NCBI RefSeq assembly: GCF_014083945.1
Contig: NZ_CP046444.1
Coordinates: 1,240,001 to 1,304,000 of the forward strand
From: Granulicella sp. 5B5
GTDB lineage: Bacteria; Acidobacteriota; Terriglobia; Terriglobales; Acidobacteriaceae
DNA length: 64,000 nucleotides
Reading direction: 5' to 3'
The position numbers were made by a program, and so were the translations under genes. The notes below the pieces were generated by a model. It made no database searches. It was not told the DNA's origin and saw nothing but the letters and a program-made list of their open reading frames with translations. Of the stretch, positions 34,536-43,980 are shown in pieces; within the stretch, counting starts at the first letter, position 1; the number at the start of each line of letters is the position of its first letter.

Positions 34536-37037
34536 ATGCTCTCCACAACCACCCAGAGCCGTTCCTTGTCCCTCGTCTCCATAGCCATCGCCGCGCCCCT
34601 GCTCTTTGCCGCGACCACCCTCGCGCAGACCGCCATCACCTACCAGAAGCCCCCCGCGCCCATCGAGCAGCTACTCGACGCCCCCGCGACGCCCACCGTC
34701 TCCGTCGCCCCCAACGGCCTCACCCTGCTCATCGCGCAGCCGCAGAGCTTCCCCAGCATCGCCGAGGTCGCCCGGCCCCGCTATCGCCTCGCCGGCATCC
34801 GCTTCAACCCGCGCAACGCCGGCCCCAGCGTCACGGCCGACAGCATCGAGCTCCGCCTGCAGACCATCGCCCCCGGCTCTCCCAAAGCCATCACCGGCCT
34901 GCCCCCCGCTCTCCGCGCCTCCGACATCCTCTGGTCGCCCGACTCAAAACACATCGCCTTCGTCCAACGCTCCGAGGCCGCCCTCGACCTCTGGGTCATC
35001 GACATTGCCACCGCCCACGCCCACCGCGTCGGCCTGCTCAAGCTCAACTCCGTCCTCGGACGCCCCTGCGCCTGGCTGCCCAACTCCGCCGGCCTCCTCT
35101 GCAAGACCGTCCCCGCCACCCGCGGCCCCGCCCCCAAAATCAGCGAAGTCCCCACCGGCCCCCACGTCTCGGAAAACCTCGGCAAAGTCACTCCCGCGCC
35201 CACCTACGAGGACATGCTCTCCACCCCCGACGACGAAAACATCTTCGAGTACTACGCCACCTCGCAGCTCGTCGAAATCCCCCTCACCGGCCCCGCGCAT
35301 CCGCTCCCCCTCAAAGGCCTCATCGGCGCCGCTATGCCCTCGCCCGACGGCCATTACGCACTCGTCGAGCTCTACCACCGCCCCTTCAGCTACACCGTCC
35401 CCTACCAGCGCTTCCCCCTCAAAACCGAGGTCGTCACCCTCAAAACCGGCACCGCCAAAGTCCTTCTCGACCGCCCCGTTGTCGACAACCTCCCCATCTC
35501 CCGCGATGCCGTAGAGCCCGGCCCGCGCGACTACCAGTGGCGCTCCGACGTTCCCTCAACTCTCGTCTGGGTAGAAGCCGCCAACGGCGGTCTCCCCACC
35601 CCCAAAGCTCCCGTCGCCGACTACGTCAAAGCCCTCCCCGCACCCTTCACCGGCGAGCCCACCACCATCCTTGAAGCTCCGCTTCGCCTCGCCCGCGCCT
35701 TCAACGGAGCCAGCGGCGGCGCCCGCGGCCTCGAATGGGGCAACGCCCACCTCGCCATCGCCACCGTCTCCCGCTTCTCCGACCGCAAGTCGATGATCCT
35801 GGCCTTCGATCCCTCAACCCCCGGCAAGGTCACAACGATCTACGAAGGTTCCTCGCAGGACCGCTACCACAGCCCCGGCCGCCCGCTCACAGTGATGAAC
35901 ACCGCCGGCCACCCCGTCCTCAAGCTCTCATCCGATGCCCAATCGATCTACTTCCTCTCCGACGGCGCCAGCCGCACCGGCGACAAGCCCTTCATCGCCA
36001 CCATGCCTCTCACCGGCGGCAAGGAAACCATCCTCTACCGCTCCACCGACCCGTACTACATCCAGCCCGTCGCAGTCCTCCCCGGCGAAAAGCTCCTCGT
36101 CCGCCGCGAGTCCCAGACCGAGTCCCCCAACTACTTCACCGCCTCGCTCTCCGATCCGGCCACAGCCCTCACCCAGATCACCACCTTCCCCTCCCCCTAC
36201 GCCGGCATCAACATGCCGACGCACGAGGTCCTCCACTACAAGCGCGCCGACGGCCTCGACCTCACCGCAACCCTCTGGCTTCCCTACGGCTACACCAAGT
36301 CGCAGGGCCCGCTGCCCACCCTCATGGAGGCCTACCCCGCCGAGTTCAAGACCCGCGCCGCCGCCAGCCAGGTCGCCGGCTCGCCCAACCGCTTCCCCAC
36401 CTTCGGCTGGGGCGGCTCGCCGGTCTACTTCACACAGATCGGCTACGCCGTCCTCGAAAACGCCGCCATCCCCATCATCGGCGAAGGCGACAAGCAGCCC
36501 AACGACACCTACGTCCAGCAGCTCGTCGACGGTGCCAAAGCAGCAGTCGACGCCGGCGTCGCCACCGGCACCGTCGACCGCAACCGCGTCGGCGTCATGG
36601 GCCACAGCTACGGCGCCTTCATGACCGCCAACCTCCTCGCGCACACCGACATCTTCCGCGCCGGCATCGCCCGCTCCGGAGCCTACAACCGCACCCTCAC
36701 CCCCTACGGCTTCCAGAACGAGGAGCGCACTTACTGGCAGGACCCCAAGGTCTACTTCGATATGTCGCCCTTCAGCTACGCCGACAAGATCAAGACCCCC
36801 ATCCTCCTCATCCACGGCGAAGCCGACGACAACACCGGCACCTTCCCCATCCAGAGCGAGCGCTTCTACGCCGCCCTCAAGGGCCAGGGAGCCACCGTCC
36901 GCCTCGTCTTCCTCCCCCTCGAACCCCACCACTACGGCGCCCACGAAAGCCTGCAGCACATGCTCTGGGAGATGTCCCGCTGGCTCGACACCTACGTCAA
37001 ACCCGAAACCTCACCCGCCACCAAATCTGCGGAATAG
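34536..37037 (+). CDS. Exported S9 prolyl-oligopeptidase family peptidase
   Basis: An 833-residue serine peptidase with a signal peptide (LVSIAIAAPLLFAATTLAQ), a beta-propeller region of about 560 residues, and a C-terminal alpha/beta hydrolase domain. Catalytic residues: Ser at about 690 in GVMGHSYGAF, Asp at about 763 in HGEADDNTG, and His at about 799 in EPHHYGAHES. It resembles the glutamyl endopeptidase-like subgroup of S9 (DLTATLWLPYGYTKSQGPLP). It is probably periplasmic or secreted. The ATG at 34536 with GAGG upstream is chosen over the in-frame codon at 34488. A hairpin follows the stop. Confidence 0.9.
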   Translation: MLSTTTQSRSLSLVSIAIAAPLLFAATTLAQTAITYQKPPAPIEQLLDAPATPTVSVAPNGLTLLIAQPQSFPSIAEVARPRYRLAGIRFNPRNAGPSVTADSIELRLQTIAPGSPKAITGLPPALRASDILWSPDSKHIAFVQRSEAALDLWVIDIATAHAHRVGLLKLNSVLGRPCAWLPNSAGLLCKTVPATRGPAPKISEVPTGPHVSENLGKVTPAPTYEDMLSTPDDENIFEYYATSQLVEIPLTGPAHPLPLKGLIGAAMPSPDGHYALVELYHRPFSYTVPYQRFPLKTEVVTLKTGTAKVLLDRPVVDNLPISRDAVEPGPRDYQWRSDVPSTLVWVEAANGGLPTPKAPVADYVKALPAPFTGEPTTILEAPLRLARAFNGASGGARGLEWGNAHLAIATVSRFSDRKSMILAFDPSTPGKVTTIYEGSSQDRYHSPGRPLTVMNTAGHPVLKLSSDAQSIYFLSDGASRTGDKPFIATMPLTGGKETILYRSTDPYYIQPVAVLPGEKLLVRRESQTESPNYFTASLSDPATALTQITTFPSPYAGINMPTHEVLHYKRADGLDLTATLWLPYGYTKSQGPLPTLMEAYPAEFKTRAAASQVAGSPNRFPTFGWGGSPVYFTQIGYAVLENAAIPIIGEGDKQPNDTYVQQLVDGAKAAVDAGVATGTVDRNRVGVMGHSYGAFMTANLLAHTDIFRAGIARSGAYNRTLTPYGFQNEERTYWQDPKVYFDMSPFSYADKIKTPILLIHGEADDNTGTFPIQSERFYAALKGQGATVRLVFLPLEPHHYGAHESLQHMLWEMSRWLDTYVKPETSPATKSAE

Positions 37038-37055
37038 CCGCGGCTATGAATATTG

Positions 37056-37093
37056 GGTTGAATACGCCTTCGCATCTCAAAGCGTATTCAACC
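37056..37093. terminator. Hairpin after the S9 peptidase gene
   Basis: GGTTGAATACGC (37056-37067) pairs perfectly with GCGTATTCAACC (37082-37093). It lies 18 bp past the stop codon, but no long T-run follows. It may be a rho-independent terminator with a weak tail or a 3'-end stabiliser. Confidence 0.55.
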
Positions 37094-37168
37094 AAACATT
37101 TCTCAGAACGACGCGTCACGACTCGTTGTACACTTTCGGCAACTCATCCCGCTTGACACAGGTGATCC

Positions 37169-37696
37169 ATGCCTCGCTTCATGTTTCGTCTTCCATTGCT
37201 TGTCCTTTTGCTGGCCGCACCGCTCTTCTCCGAAAGCAAAAACCCCGCAGATTATCCGCTGCGCATCCACATATTCGGTCATAACCAGACGACCTTCTAC
37301 CACAACCGTTCAGAGGATGAGGCCAAGGGCGAAGGGCGCGCCAATCTCTTCGAAAACGGAGACGTCCACGCCGTGGATTTCAGCTTCGACTGCTCGGACA
37401 GGCTGAAGAACTCCTTCGGTTATGAAACCTATCCGGCCAGATGGAAGAAGCCCCATCAGGAACTTACGGTCCTGATGCCCGTCTTCGGAAAGTCCAATGC
37501 GTTCTTCACCTGCACGATCAAGACCGACGTAAAGGACTACGCCTACACCGCGCACAACGGCAGCATGTCCTCTGAACCCAGCGCTGCCTTCAAGACGTGG
37601 ATGGTAAAGCACGACTACGATCCGGAGCACGGCAAGAATGAACCTATCCGCTCCGTCTCCCCTGCCGGCCCCACAAACACGGCTTCTCCCAAATAG
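37169..37696 (+). CDS. Secreted protein of unknown function
   Basis: A 175-residue protein with a clear signal peptide (FRLPLLVLLLAAPLFSES). The mature part has PLRIHIFGHNQTTFYHNRSE, ARANLFENG-type turns (RANLFENGDVHAVDFSF), two Cys about 55 residues apart (FDCSDRL and FFTCTIK) that could form a disulfide, and a Pro/Ser-rich end. I do not recognise the family. Strand-rich character suggests a beta domain. It is alone on its strand, between the S9 peptidase and rimP. The start is the ATG at 37169. Confidence 0.7.
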   Translation: MPRFMFRLPLLVLLLAAPLFSESKNPADYPLRIHIFGHNQTTFYHNRSEDEAKGEGRANLFENGDVHAVDFSFDCSDRLKNSFGYETYPARWKKPHQELTVLMPVFGKSNAFFTCTIKTDVKDYAYTAHNGSMSSEPSAAFKTWMVKHDYDPEHGKNEPIRSVSPAGPTNTASPK

Positions 37697-38036
37697 CAGC
37701 CGGTCATTGCGCTTCGCGCCGGGAACCTATGCCGCAGCAGTCAATGCATCCTCGAGATCCCTCGGATGCCCAATAGGGCTCGGCGCGGAGACATCCTCCC
37801 AGACACCTTGCTTTGCCTGTGACCCGGATGTACCATGGTTGTCAGCAGACGAGTTTGTTCTGCCGCAGTCGCCCAGACCACCGGATGGCGTCGCCGTGAG
37901 CACACCGGCAAAAACGGCGGAGTAGATGAGTGAGCGAAAGCTCACTTTTTGTTTGCTTTAAACACAGGCTACGCCCCGGCCTCAAACGCCCCGGCCCCGC
38001 CTTGCATCTCAGCTTCAGACAAGGCCCAATCGCACC
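37697..38036. other. Intergenic region before rimP, 340 bp
   Basis: Contains the terminator-like hairpin at 37929-37950. A 95-codon plus-strand frame (37638-37925) and a 72-codon minus-strand frame (37727-37945) cross it, but neither has a recognisable product or a convincing ribosome-binding site. The start of the minus frame falls inside the terminator. Confidence 0.6.
37929..37950 (+). terminator. GAAA-loop terminator hairpin
   Basis: AGTGAGC (37929-37935), loop GAAA, and GCTCACT (37940-37946), followed by a T-run (37946-37950) and GTTTG. A textbook rho-independent terminator for plus-strand transcription. It lies 230 bp past the stop of the secreted-protein gene and about 90 bp before rimP, so it isolates the rimP-nusA block or ends an unannotated transcript. 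Confidence 0.75.
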
Positions 38037-38618
38037 ATGGCACTTCAGCTCGATACAATTCGCGCCACCGCCGACCGCGTCGCCGCCTCGCACCACCTTG
38101 ACCTCGTCGACCTCGAGTTCACCGGCGGCGCCAAGCACCGTACACTCCGCGTCTTCCTCGAAAAGGACGCAGCCGCCCGCGCCGAATTCGCTGCCAAGGC
38201 CGCAGCCGACGAGGAAGCAGGCCTGCCCAAAGGCGTCCCCGTTGAAACCCTCTCCTTCGTCACCCACGAAGACTGCGCCAACTTCGCCCGCGACTTCGGC
38301 ACCGTCCTCGACGTCGAAGACCTCATCCCCGGCGCCGAGTACACCCTCGAAGTCAGCTCCCCCGGCCTCGAGCGCAAGCTCCTCCGCCCCGCCGACTACA
38401 CCCGCTTCACGGGCTCCCTCATCAAGCTCCAGACTTTCTCGGCCATCGAAAACAACCGCCACTTCACCGGCCGCCTCTCAACATTCGACGGCACCCAACT
38501 CACCCTCGACCTCAGCGCCATCAAACAGAAGGGCAAAGCGAAAAAAGCGCTCACCGCCCAGACCGTAACGATTTCGCTCGCCAACGTCGAGAAGGCCAAC
38601 CTAGTAGCAGAAATCTGA
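38037..38618 (+). CDS. rimP: Ribosome maturation factor RimP
   Basis: A 193-residue 30S assembly factor. The N-terminal domain shows LVDLEFTGGAKHRTLRVFLE and the motif SPGLERKLLRPADYTRFTG in EVSSPGLERKL, followed by the C-terminal SH3-like barrel (FTGRLSTFDGTQLTLDL). An insertion of about 20 residues between strands (AAARAEFAAKAAADEEAG) is longer than in most RimP. It begins the rimP-nusA block; nusA starts 85 bp later. Confidence 0.9.
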   Translation: MALQLDTIRATADRVAASHHLDLVDLEFTGGAKHRTLRVFLEKDAAARAEFAAKAAADEEAGLPKGVPVETLSFVTHEDCANFARDFGTVLDVEDLIPGAEYTLEVSSPGLERKLLRPADYTRFTGSLIKLQTFSAIENNRHFTGRLSTFDGTQLTLDLSAIKQKGKAKKALTAQTVTISLANVEKANLVAEI

Positions 38619-38703
38619 AGAAAGGCAGGCAATAGCACGTAGATCGAAGCAGCGAAAATCCGTTTGCTACTCCCTACTCTCTATTCCCTAATCCCTGTTT
38701 CCA

Positions 38704-40338
38704 ATGTCAAGCCCCCTGTACCAGTCCATCGAGATCCTCAGCCGCGAAAAGGGCATCGACCCCGCGATCGTCGTCGGCGCCGTTGAAGACGCCATCGCCC
38801 TCGCCACGCGCAAGTTCTATAAGACCGTCGAAAACATGCGCGGCGAGATGGACAAGGAGACCGGCGAGATCCGCGCCTACGTCTACAAGACCGTCGTCGA
38901 AACACCCGAGCTCGTCGAGGACCCCGACAACCAGCTCACCATCGAGCAGGCCCGCGAGATCGCGCCCGAAGTCGAAGTCGGCGGCGAGCTCCGCTTCTAC
39001 AAGGACACCTCTCCCCTCGGCCGCATCGCCGCCCAGATGGCCAAGCAGGTCATCTTCCAGAAAGTCCGCGAAGCCGAGCGCGACACCGTCTTCAACGAGT
39101 ACGGCAACCGCGTCGGCGAGATCCTCAACGCCACCGTCAAGCGCCTTGAGCCCATGGACGTCATCTTCGACCTCGGCAAGGCTGAAGCCCGCATGCCCAA
39201 GCGTGAGCAGTCGCGCCTCGAGCAGTTCGCCATCGGCGAGCGCGTCCGTGTCGTCCTCCTCCGCGTCGACCGAGCTGCAAAAGGCCCGCAGGTCATCGTC
39301 TCCCGCGCCGCGCCGGCACTGGTCCAGTCGCTCTTCCAGTCCGAGGTCCCCGAGATCTACGACGGCACCGTCACCGTGCGCGCCATCGCCCGCGAAGCCG
39401 GCGAGCGCACCAAGATCGCCGTCCAGTCCCGCGACAAGGACGTCGACCCCGTCGGCGCTTGCGTCGGCATGAAGGGCATGCGCGTCCAGTCCATCATCCG
39501 CGAGCTCCGCGGCGAAAAGATCGACATCATCGAGTACTCCGACGAGATCACCACCTTCGCCGAAAAGGCCCTGCAGCCCGCCAAGGTCAGCCGCGTCAGC
39601 ATCACCGACCTCGCCGAAAAGCAGCTCGAAGTCATCGTCGACGACACCCAGCTCTCGCTCGCCATCGGCAAGAAGGGCCAGAACGTCCGCCTCGCCGCCA
39701 AGCTCCTCCAGTGGAAGATCGACATCAAGTCCGAAGAGGAGAAGCGCCAGGAGGTCGAGCAGCAGATGTCCGGCATGGGCAGCGGCCCCGCCACGCCCAT
39801 CGAGCAGGTCACCGAGCTCGGCGAATCCGTCATGGAAAAGCTCATCGCCGCCGGCATCACCACCGTCGAGTCCCTCGCCGACATGACCGCCGAAGAGCTC
39901 GGCGAGATCCCCGGCATCGGCGACAAGACCGTCGAGAAGATCGCCGTCGCCGTCCGCCACTACTTCGGCCAGTACGAAGAAGGCGAAGAGCGTCCGGCAG
40001 CTCCCACACCCACCTCCGAGCCCTCGCTCGCAGGCGGTGAGGAGGCTGTAGCCGCCGCAGCCAGCGATGGCGAAGCCGCATCTCATGACCCGGAGGTGCA
40101 CTCCATGACCCACACCCCTGAAGAGATTCTCGCCGACCAGGCCGCCCGCTCCGGCGAAACCGAAGAGGTGAACGGCTTCTCTGCCGAGGACCTCGCCGCC
40201 GTCGAGGAGGACGAGTCCCTCTCCGACGCCAACGACGACAACGACGCCCGCGAAGAGCGCATCGAGCAGGACAACGACACCCTCGACACCCTCGTCGACG
40301 AGGCCCAGGAGAACTCCTCCGAAGGCATCGACGACTAA
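38704..40338 (+). CDS. nusA: Transcription termination/antitermination factor NusA
   Basis: A 544-residue NusA. The N-terminal polymerase-binding domain (ILSREKGIDPAIVVGAVEDA) is followed by S1 (GEILNATVKRLEPMDVIFDL), KH1 and KH2 (GACVGMKGMRVQSIIRELRG; LAIGKKGQNVRLAAKLLQWK), and one helix-hairpin-helix domain (SLADMTAEELGEIPGIGDKT). The last ~100 residues are acidic and low-complexity. It binds RNA polymerase and controls pausing and termination. It follows rimP as in most bacteria. The expected ylxR between nusA and infB is missing, and 345 bp of repeat-bearing DNA follows instead. Confidence 0.97.
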   Translation: MSSPLYQSIEILSREKGIDPAIVVGAVEDAIALATRKFYKTVENMRGEMDKETGEIRAYVYKTVVETPELVEDPDNQLTIEQAREIAPEVEVGGELRFYKDTSPLGRIAAQMAKQVIFQKVREAERDTVFNEYGNRVGEILNATVKRLEPMDVIFDLGKAEARMPKREQSRLEQFAIGERVRVVLLRVDRAAKGPQVIVSRAAPALVQSLFQSEVPEIYDGTVTVRAIAREAGERTKIAVQSRDKDVDPVGACVGMKGMRVQSIIRELRGEKIDIIEYSDEITTFAEKALQPAKVSRVSITDLAEKQLEVIVDDTQLSLAIGKKGQNVRLAAKLLQWKIDIKSEEEKRQEVEQQMSGMGSGPATPIEQVTELGESVMEKLIAAGITTVESLADMTAEELGEIPGIGDKTVEKIAVAVRHYFGQYEEGEERPAAPTPTSEPSLAGGEEAVAAAASDGEAASHDPEVHSMTHTPEEILADQAARSGETEEVNGFSAEDLAAVEEDESLSDANDDNDAREERIEQDNDTLDTLVDEAQENSSEGIDD

Positions 40339-40683
40339 CTTCAACCCGGAGGGGAGTAGGAGCCGCCTAAGTGCTCCTGCTTCCTTCAACCCGGAGGGAG
40401 CAGGGGCCTTCAGGCCCCTGAAAACCTGCTCGGTCTCCTCGGGCTTTAGCCCTGGCGACTTGGCACCGCCGCTCCCGCCGCCGAAACCCATCTCTTGCAA
40501 GAAGCGGCTACAATAGAGTTATCGCTGCTCGCAACAGCGCTTCAACGGAACAAAGAATTGCCGCGCTCGGAGGTGAAAGCCTCTGCACGCAAATCCTGCT
40601 TCACTGAGGCTGATATGAACAGCTAACGCGTAGAGGAACACAAGCGAGTCCGGCCCATCCCCGCCGGCCTCAAGAAGGATTGA
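40339..40683. other. nusA-infB gap, 345 bp, with repeat
   Basis: Holds family B repeats (40345-40455) and TACAAT at 40510-40515 in the context GGCTACAATAGAG, a possible -10 element giving infB its own promoter. A long leader follows up to the ATG at 40684. ylxR, usual at this place, is absent. Confidence 0.6.
40345..40455. repeat. CTTYAG hairpin repeats, family B copy 3
   Basis: Includes the block 40391-40424, identical over 34 bp to part of the ureidoglycolate amidohydrolase gene, with hairpin GGGGCC-TTCA-GGCCCC at 40403-40418. A second hairpin GGGC-TTTA-GCCC lies at 40441-40452. It starts 7 bp after the nusA stop, so it may also shape the nusA 3' end. Confidence 0.85.
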
Positions 40684-43600
40684 ATGAGCAAAGTTCGAAT
40701 CAACGATCTTGCACGAGAGATGGAAGTTAAGAGCAACGCCATCCTCGATGCTCTCAAGGCGGTTGGCGTCACCGAGAAAAAGACGCACTCCAGCTCCATC
40801 GAAGAAGATGAAGCCGAGAAGGTGCGCGGCTACTTCAACCGCGGCTCCCGCACCTCTGCGCGCCCCGCCCCGGCCGAGAAGAAGGAATCTTTCAACCTCT
40901 CGCATGTCTCCAAGCCCGGCGATGCGCTCAAGGCCATCCTCGAGCGCAAGCAGGCTGAAGCCGCCGCCAAGGCTGCTCCCCCGCAGCGTCCCGCTGTCGC
41001 CGTGGTCGCCCCGGCCAGGCCCGCTGTCGCCGCTGCGCCGCCCGCAGCTTCCGTCGCGCGCCCTGCGGCACCGCCGCCTGCCGCCGCCCCCGCACCGGAG
41101 CCTCAGCAGCCGCCCGCGCCGCGCCGCATCGTTCCTCTGCCGCGTCCCCCGGCTCCTGTCTATGTAGTAGCGCCACCCGCCGCCCGGCCCGCGCCCGGTG
41201 CCGTCGTGGCTCGTCCTCCGGCAGCCCCCGCCGTCGCCGCTGTACCGCCCGCAGCTCCGGTCGTGGTCAAGCCCGCACCCGCAGCGCCTGCCGTAGTTGC
41301 CGCACCAGCGCCTACGCCAGCACCGGCACCCATTGCAGCAGCAGTCCAGCCGCCTGCAGCTCCCGAGCCCGCACCGGCACCCGTGGCCGCCGCACCACAG
41401 CCTCCCGCGGCTCCAGCCGCGCCCGTCCGCCGCGTCATCATGCCGCAGACTGGCCCGCGTCCCACCTACGCAGCCCCCGCTGGTGCAGCCCGCACTCCCA
41501 TCTTCCAGCGGCCGCGTCCCGGCTTCCCCGGCTCTAACACCGGTGGCGCGCCCGGTTCACGTCCTCCCATGGCTCCCGGCGCTCGCCGGCCCATGCACCC
41601 CACCCGCACCTTTCCCGGCGGCCCTGGTGGAGGCCCAGGTGGTCCCGGTGGCCGTCCTGGCTTCCCACCGCGTCCTGGCTTCCCGCCCCGCCCCGGCTTC
41701 GGCAATCGCGCCGGAGGCACCGGCCCCGGTGGCCTGCTTCCGCCGACCGAGGCCGCACCGGCCCCCGGCCGCCCGCAGCGTCCCGGCCAGCGTGGCCGCG
41801 GCGGTCCGCGCTACGAGAAGAACAAGGAAGTCGCGCTGAAGGGTTACGCCCCCAGCCGCGGCGCCGCCATGATCCCCCAGGGCGAGCTGCCGATCACCAA
41901 GCACATCACCGTCACCGAAGGCATCTCGGTCAAGGACCTCGCCGAGAAGCTCGAAGTCCGCGGTAAGGACCTCATCGCCACCCTCCTCATGAAGGGTGTC
42001 ATGGTCACCGTCAACCAGTCCCTCGACGGCGAGCTCGTCAAGGATGTCGCCCGCCAGTTCGGCGCCGACGCCACCGTCATCTCCGTCGAAGACCAGCTCG
42101 AAAACGAGGCACTCGAAGGCCTTCTGCAGGACACCACCGGTCTCGTCGAGGTCGTCCGTGCCCCTGTCGTCACCATCATGGGCCACGTCGACCACGGTAA
42201 GACCTCCCTGCTCGATGCCATCCGCTCCACCGACGTCGCCGCTGGCGAAGCCGGCGGCATCACCCAGCACATCGGAGCCTACAAGGTCCACGTCACCAAG
42301 CCGGACTCGCCCGCCTTCGGCCGCGAGATCGTCTTCCTCGACACCCCCGGTCACGAAGCCTTCACCCGCATGCGTGCCCGCGGCGCCAAGATCACTGACA
42401 TCGTCGTGGTCGTCGTCGCAGCCGACGACGGCGTGATGCCCCAGACCCTCGAAGCCATCGACCACGCCCGTGCCGCCAAGGTGCCCATGATCGTGGCCGT
42501 CAACAAGATCGACAAGCCCGAGGCCGACCCCTCACGCGTCATGCAGCAGCTCGCTGCGCGCGGCGTGCAGGCCACCAGCATGGGCGGCGACATCGAGTTC
42601 GTGGAAGTCTCCGCCAAGAAGCACATCAACCTCGATGGCCTTGAGGAGATGATCTGCCTCGTCGCCGACACCAACGAGCAGAAGGCAACCCCTGACCGTC
42701 CCGCAGTCGGCACGGTCATCGAAGCCAAGCTCGATCGTGGCCGCGGCGCCGTCGCCTCCATCCTCGTGCAGAACGGCACGCTCCGCACCGGCGACAGCTT
42801 CATCGTCGGCAACACCTTCGGCAAGATCCGCGCCATGTTCGACGATCGCGGCAAGGAGATCAAGGAAGCCGGTCCCTCGACACCCGTCGAGATCCTCGGC
42901 CTTGAGTCCATCCCCGACGCCGGCGACACCTTCCTCGTCATGGCCGATCGCGACCGTGCCAAGGAGATCGCCAAGTACCGCACCATGAAGGAGCGCGAAG
43001 CCCAGCTCGCCAAGAGCTCGCGCGTCTCCCTCGAAGGCCTCGCCGAACAGATCAAGCAGGCCGGCGTCAAGGACCTCAACCTCATCCTCAAGGGCGATGT
43101 GCAGGGTTCGGTCGAAGTGCTGGCCGATTCGCTCGCCCGCATGTCCACCGAGAAGGTGCGCGTCAAGGTCCTCCACTCCGGCGTCGGCGCCATCACCGAG
43201 TCCGACATCCTGCTGGCCTCCGCCTCCAACGCAGTCGTCATCGGCTTCAACGTCCGCCCCGAACGCAAGGCACAGGAGCTCGCCGACCAGGAGAAGGTGC
43301 AGATTCGCCTCCACTCCATCATCTACGAGCTTCAGGACGAGATCACCAAGTCCATGTTCGGCTTGCTCGATGCGGTCTACAAGGAGAACTACGCGGGTCG
43401 CGCCGAAGTCCTGCAGGTATTCAAGATCACCAAGGTCGGCCAGATCGCCGGCTGCGTGGTCCGCGACGGCCTCATCAAGCGCGACAACCAGGTCCGCGTC
43501 CTCCGCGATGGAGTCGAGGTCTGGAAGGGCAAGATCGCCAGCCTCAAGCGCGTCAAGGACGACGTCTCCGAAGTCCGTCAGGGCGTCGAGTGCGGTATCG

Positions 43601-43782
43601 ACCTCGCCGGCTTCAAGGACATCAAGGCAGGCGACATCATCGAGGCCTTCACCACCGAGAAGATGGCCGCGGAGCTCGGGCAGAACACCGCCGAAGCAGC
43701 TAAGGCCGCCAAGGAGGCCGCTGCCAAGGAAGCCGCGACCACCGCTGCCAACGCCACCGAAACGGAGACGGCCTCAGTCTAA
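40684..43782 (+). CDS. infB: Translation initiation factor IF-2
   Basis: A 1032-residue GTPase that brings initiator tRNA to the 30S subunit. The N-terminal IF2_N segment ([20 protein letters not shown]) is followed by a Pro/Ala/Gly-rich linker of about 330 residues, then a second IF2_N-like segment ([20 protein letters not shown]). The G domain has [14 protein letters not shown] from residue 500, [17 protein letters not shown] and the SAKK segment. Domains II-IV and a charged Ala/Glu/Lys-rich end follow. The long linker is common in acidobacteria and myxobacteria. A terminator follows after 18 bp, which ends the block. Confidence 0.97.
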   Translation: MSKVRINDLAREMEVKSNAILDALKAVGVTEKKTHSSSIEEDEAEKVRGYFNRGSRTSARPAPAEKKESFNLSHVSKPGDALKAILERKQAEAAAKAAPPQRPAVAVVAPARPAVAAAPPAASVARPAAPPPAAAPAPEPQQPPAPRRIVPLPRPPAPVYVVAPPAARPAPGAVVARPPAAPAVAAVPPAAPVVVKPAPAAPAVVAAPAPTPAPAPIAAAVQPPAAPEPAPAPVAAAPQPPAAPAAPVRRVIMPQTGPRPTYAAPAGAARTPIFQRPRPGFPGSNTGGAPGSRPPMAPGARRPMHPTRTFPGGPGGGPGGPGGRPGFPPRPGFPPRPGFGNRAGGTGPGGLLPPTEAAPAPGRPQRPGQRGRGGPRYEKNKEVALKGYAPSRGAAMIPQGELPITKHITVTEGISVKDLAEKLEVRGKDLIATLLMKGVMVTVNQSLDGELVKDVARQFGADATVISVEDQLENEALEGLLQDTTGLVEVVRAPVVTIMGHVDHGKTSLLDAIRSTDVAAGEAGGITQHIGAYKVHVTKPDSPAFGREIVFLDTPGHEAFTRMRARGAKITDIVVVVVAADDGVMPQTLEAIDHARAAKVPMIVAVNKIDKPEADPSRVMQQLAARGVQATSMGGDIEFVEVSAKKHINLDGLEEMICLVADTNEQKATPDRPAVGTVIEAKLDRGRGAVASILVQNGTLRTGDSFIVGNTFGKIRAMFDDRGKEIKEAGPSTPVEILGLESIPDAGDTFLVMADRDRAKEIAKYRTMKEREAQLAKSSRVSLEGLAEQIKQAGVKDLNLILKGDVQGSVEVLADSLARMSTEKVRVKVLHSGVGAITESDILLASASNAVVIGFNVRPERKAQELADQEKVQIRLHSIIYELQDEITKSMFGLLDAVYKENYAGRAEVLQVFKITKVGQIAGCVVRDGLIKRDNQVRVLRDGVEVWKGKIASLKRVKDDVSEVRQGVECGIDLAGFKDIKAGDIIEAFTTEKMAAELGQNTAEAAKAAKEAAAKEAATTAANATETETASV

Positions 43783-43800
43783 GCCGCTCCTCCAAACAGC

Positions 43801-43835
43801 GAAGGGCCGGGACACTCTCCCGGCCCTTCGTATTT
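43801..43835 (+). terminator. Rho-independent terminator after infB
   Basis: GAAGGGCCGGGA (43801-43812) pairs perfectly with TCCCGGCCCTTC (43818-43829) around CACTC, followed by GTATTT. It could also serve the convergent S53 gene less well. Confidence 0.8.
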
Positions 43836-43980
43836 CCGTCAGCTCTTCCCCACCCCCAAAGCGTGTCATTCGGAACCACGCTAAATATGTCATTTCGGCC
43901 AGCCGTGTTTGCCGAATCCACGCAGTTCGCCACGATGTGGCCAGTGTATTGATTTCTATCCGCCTTTTGGGGCATTCCCG

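Noticed and set aside
37638..37925. 95-codon plus frame overlapping the secreted-protein gene end
   Set aside because: No recognisable product, and it begins inside another gene without a ribosome-binding site.
37727..37945. 72-codon minus frame with a signal-like start
   Set aside because: Its start lies inside a good plus-strand terminator and it lacks a ribosome-binding site; unsupported.
40339..40683. Possible ylxR gene between nusA and infB
   Set aside because: The gap holds repeats and no plus-strand frame with YlxR motifs.
43861..43960. TGTCATTCGG and TGTCATTTCGG stretches resembling family A
   Set aside because: Only the first bases match; stem and right end of the 57-bp unit are missing.
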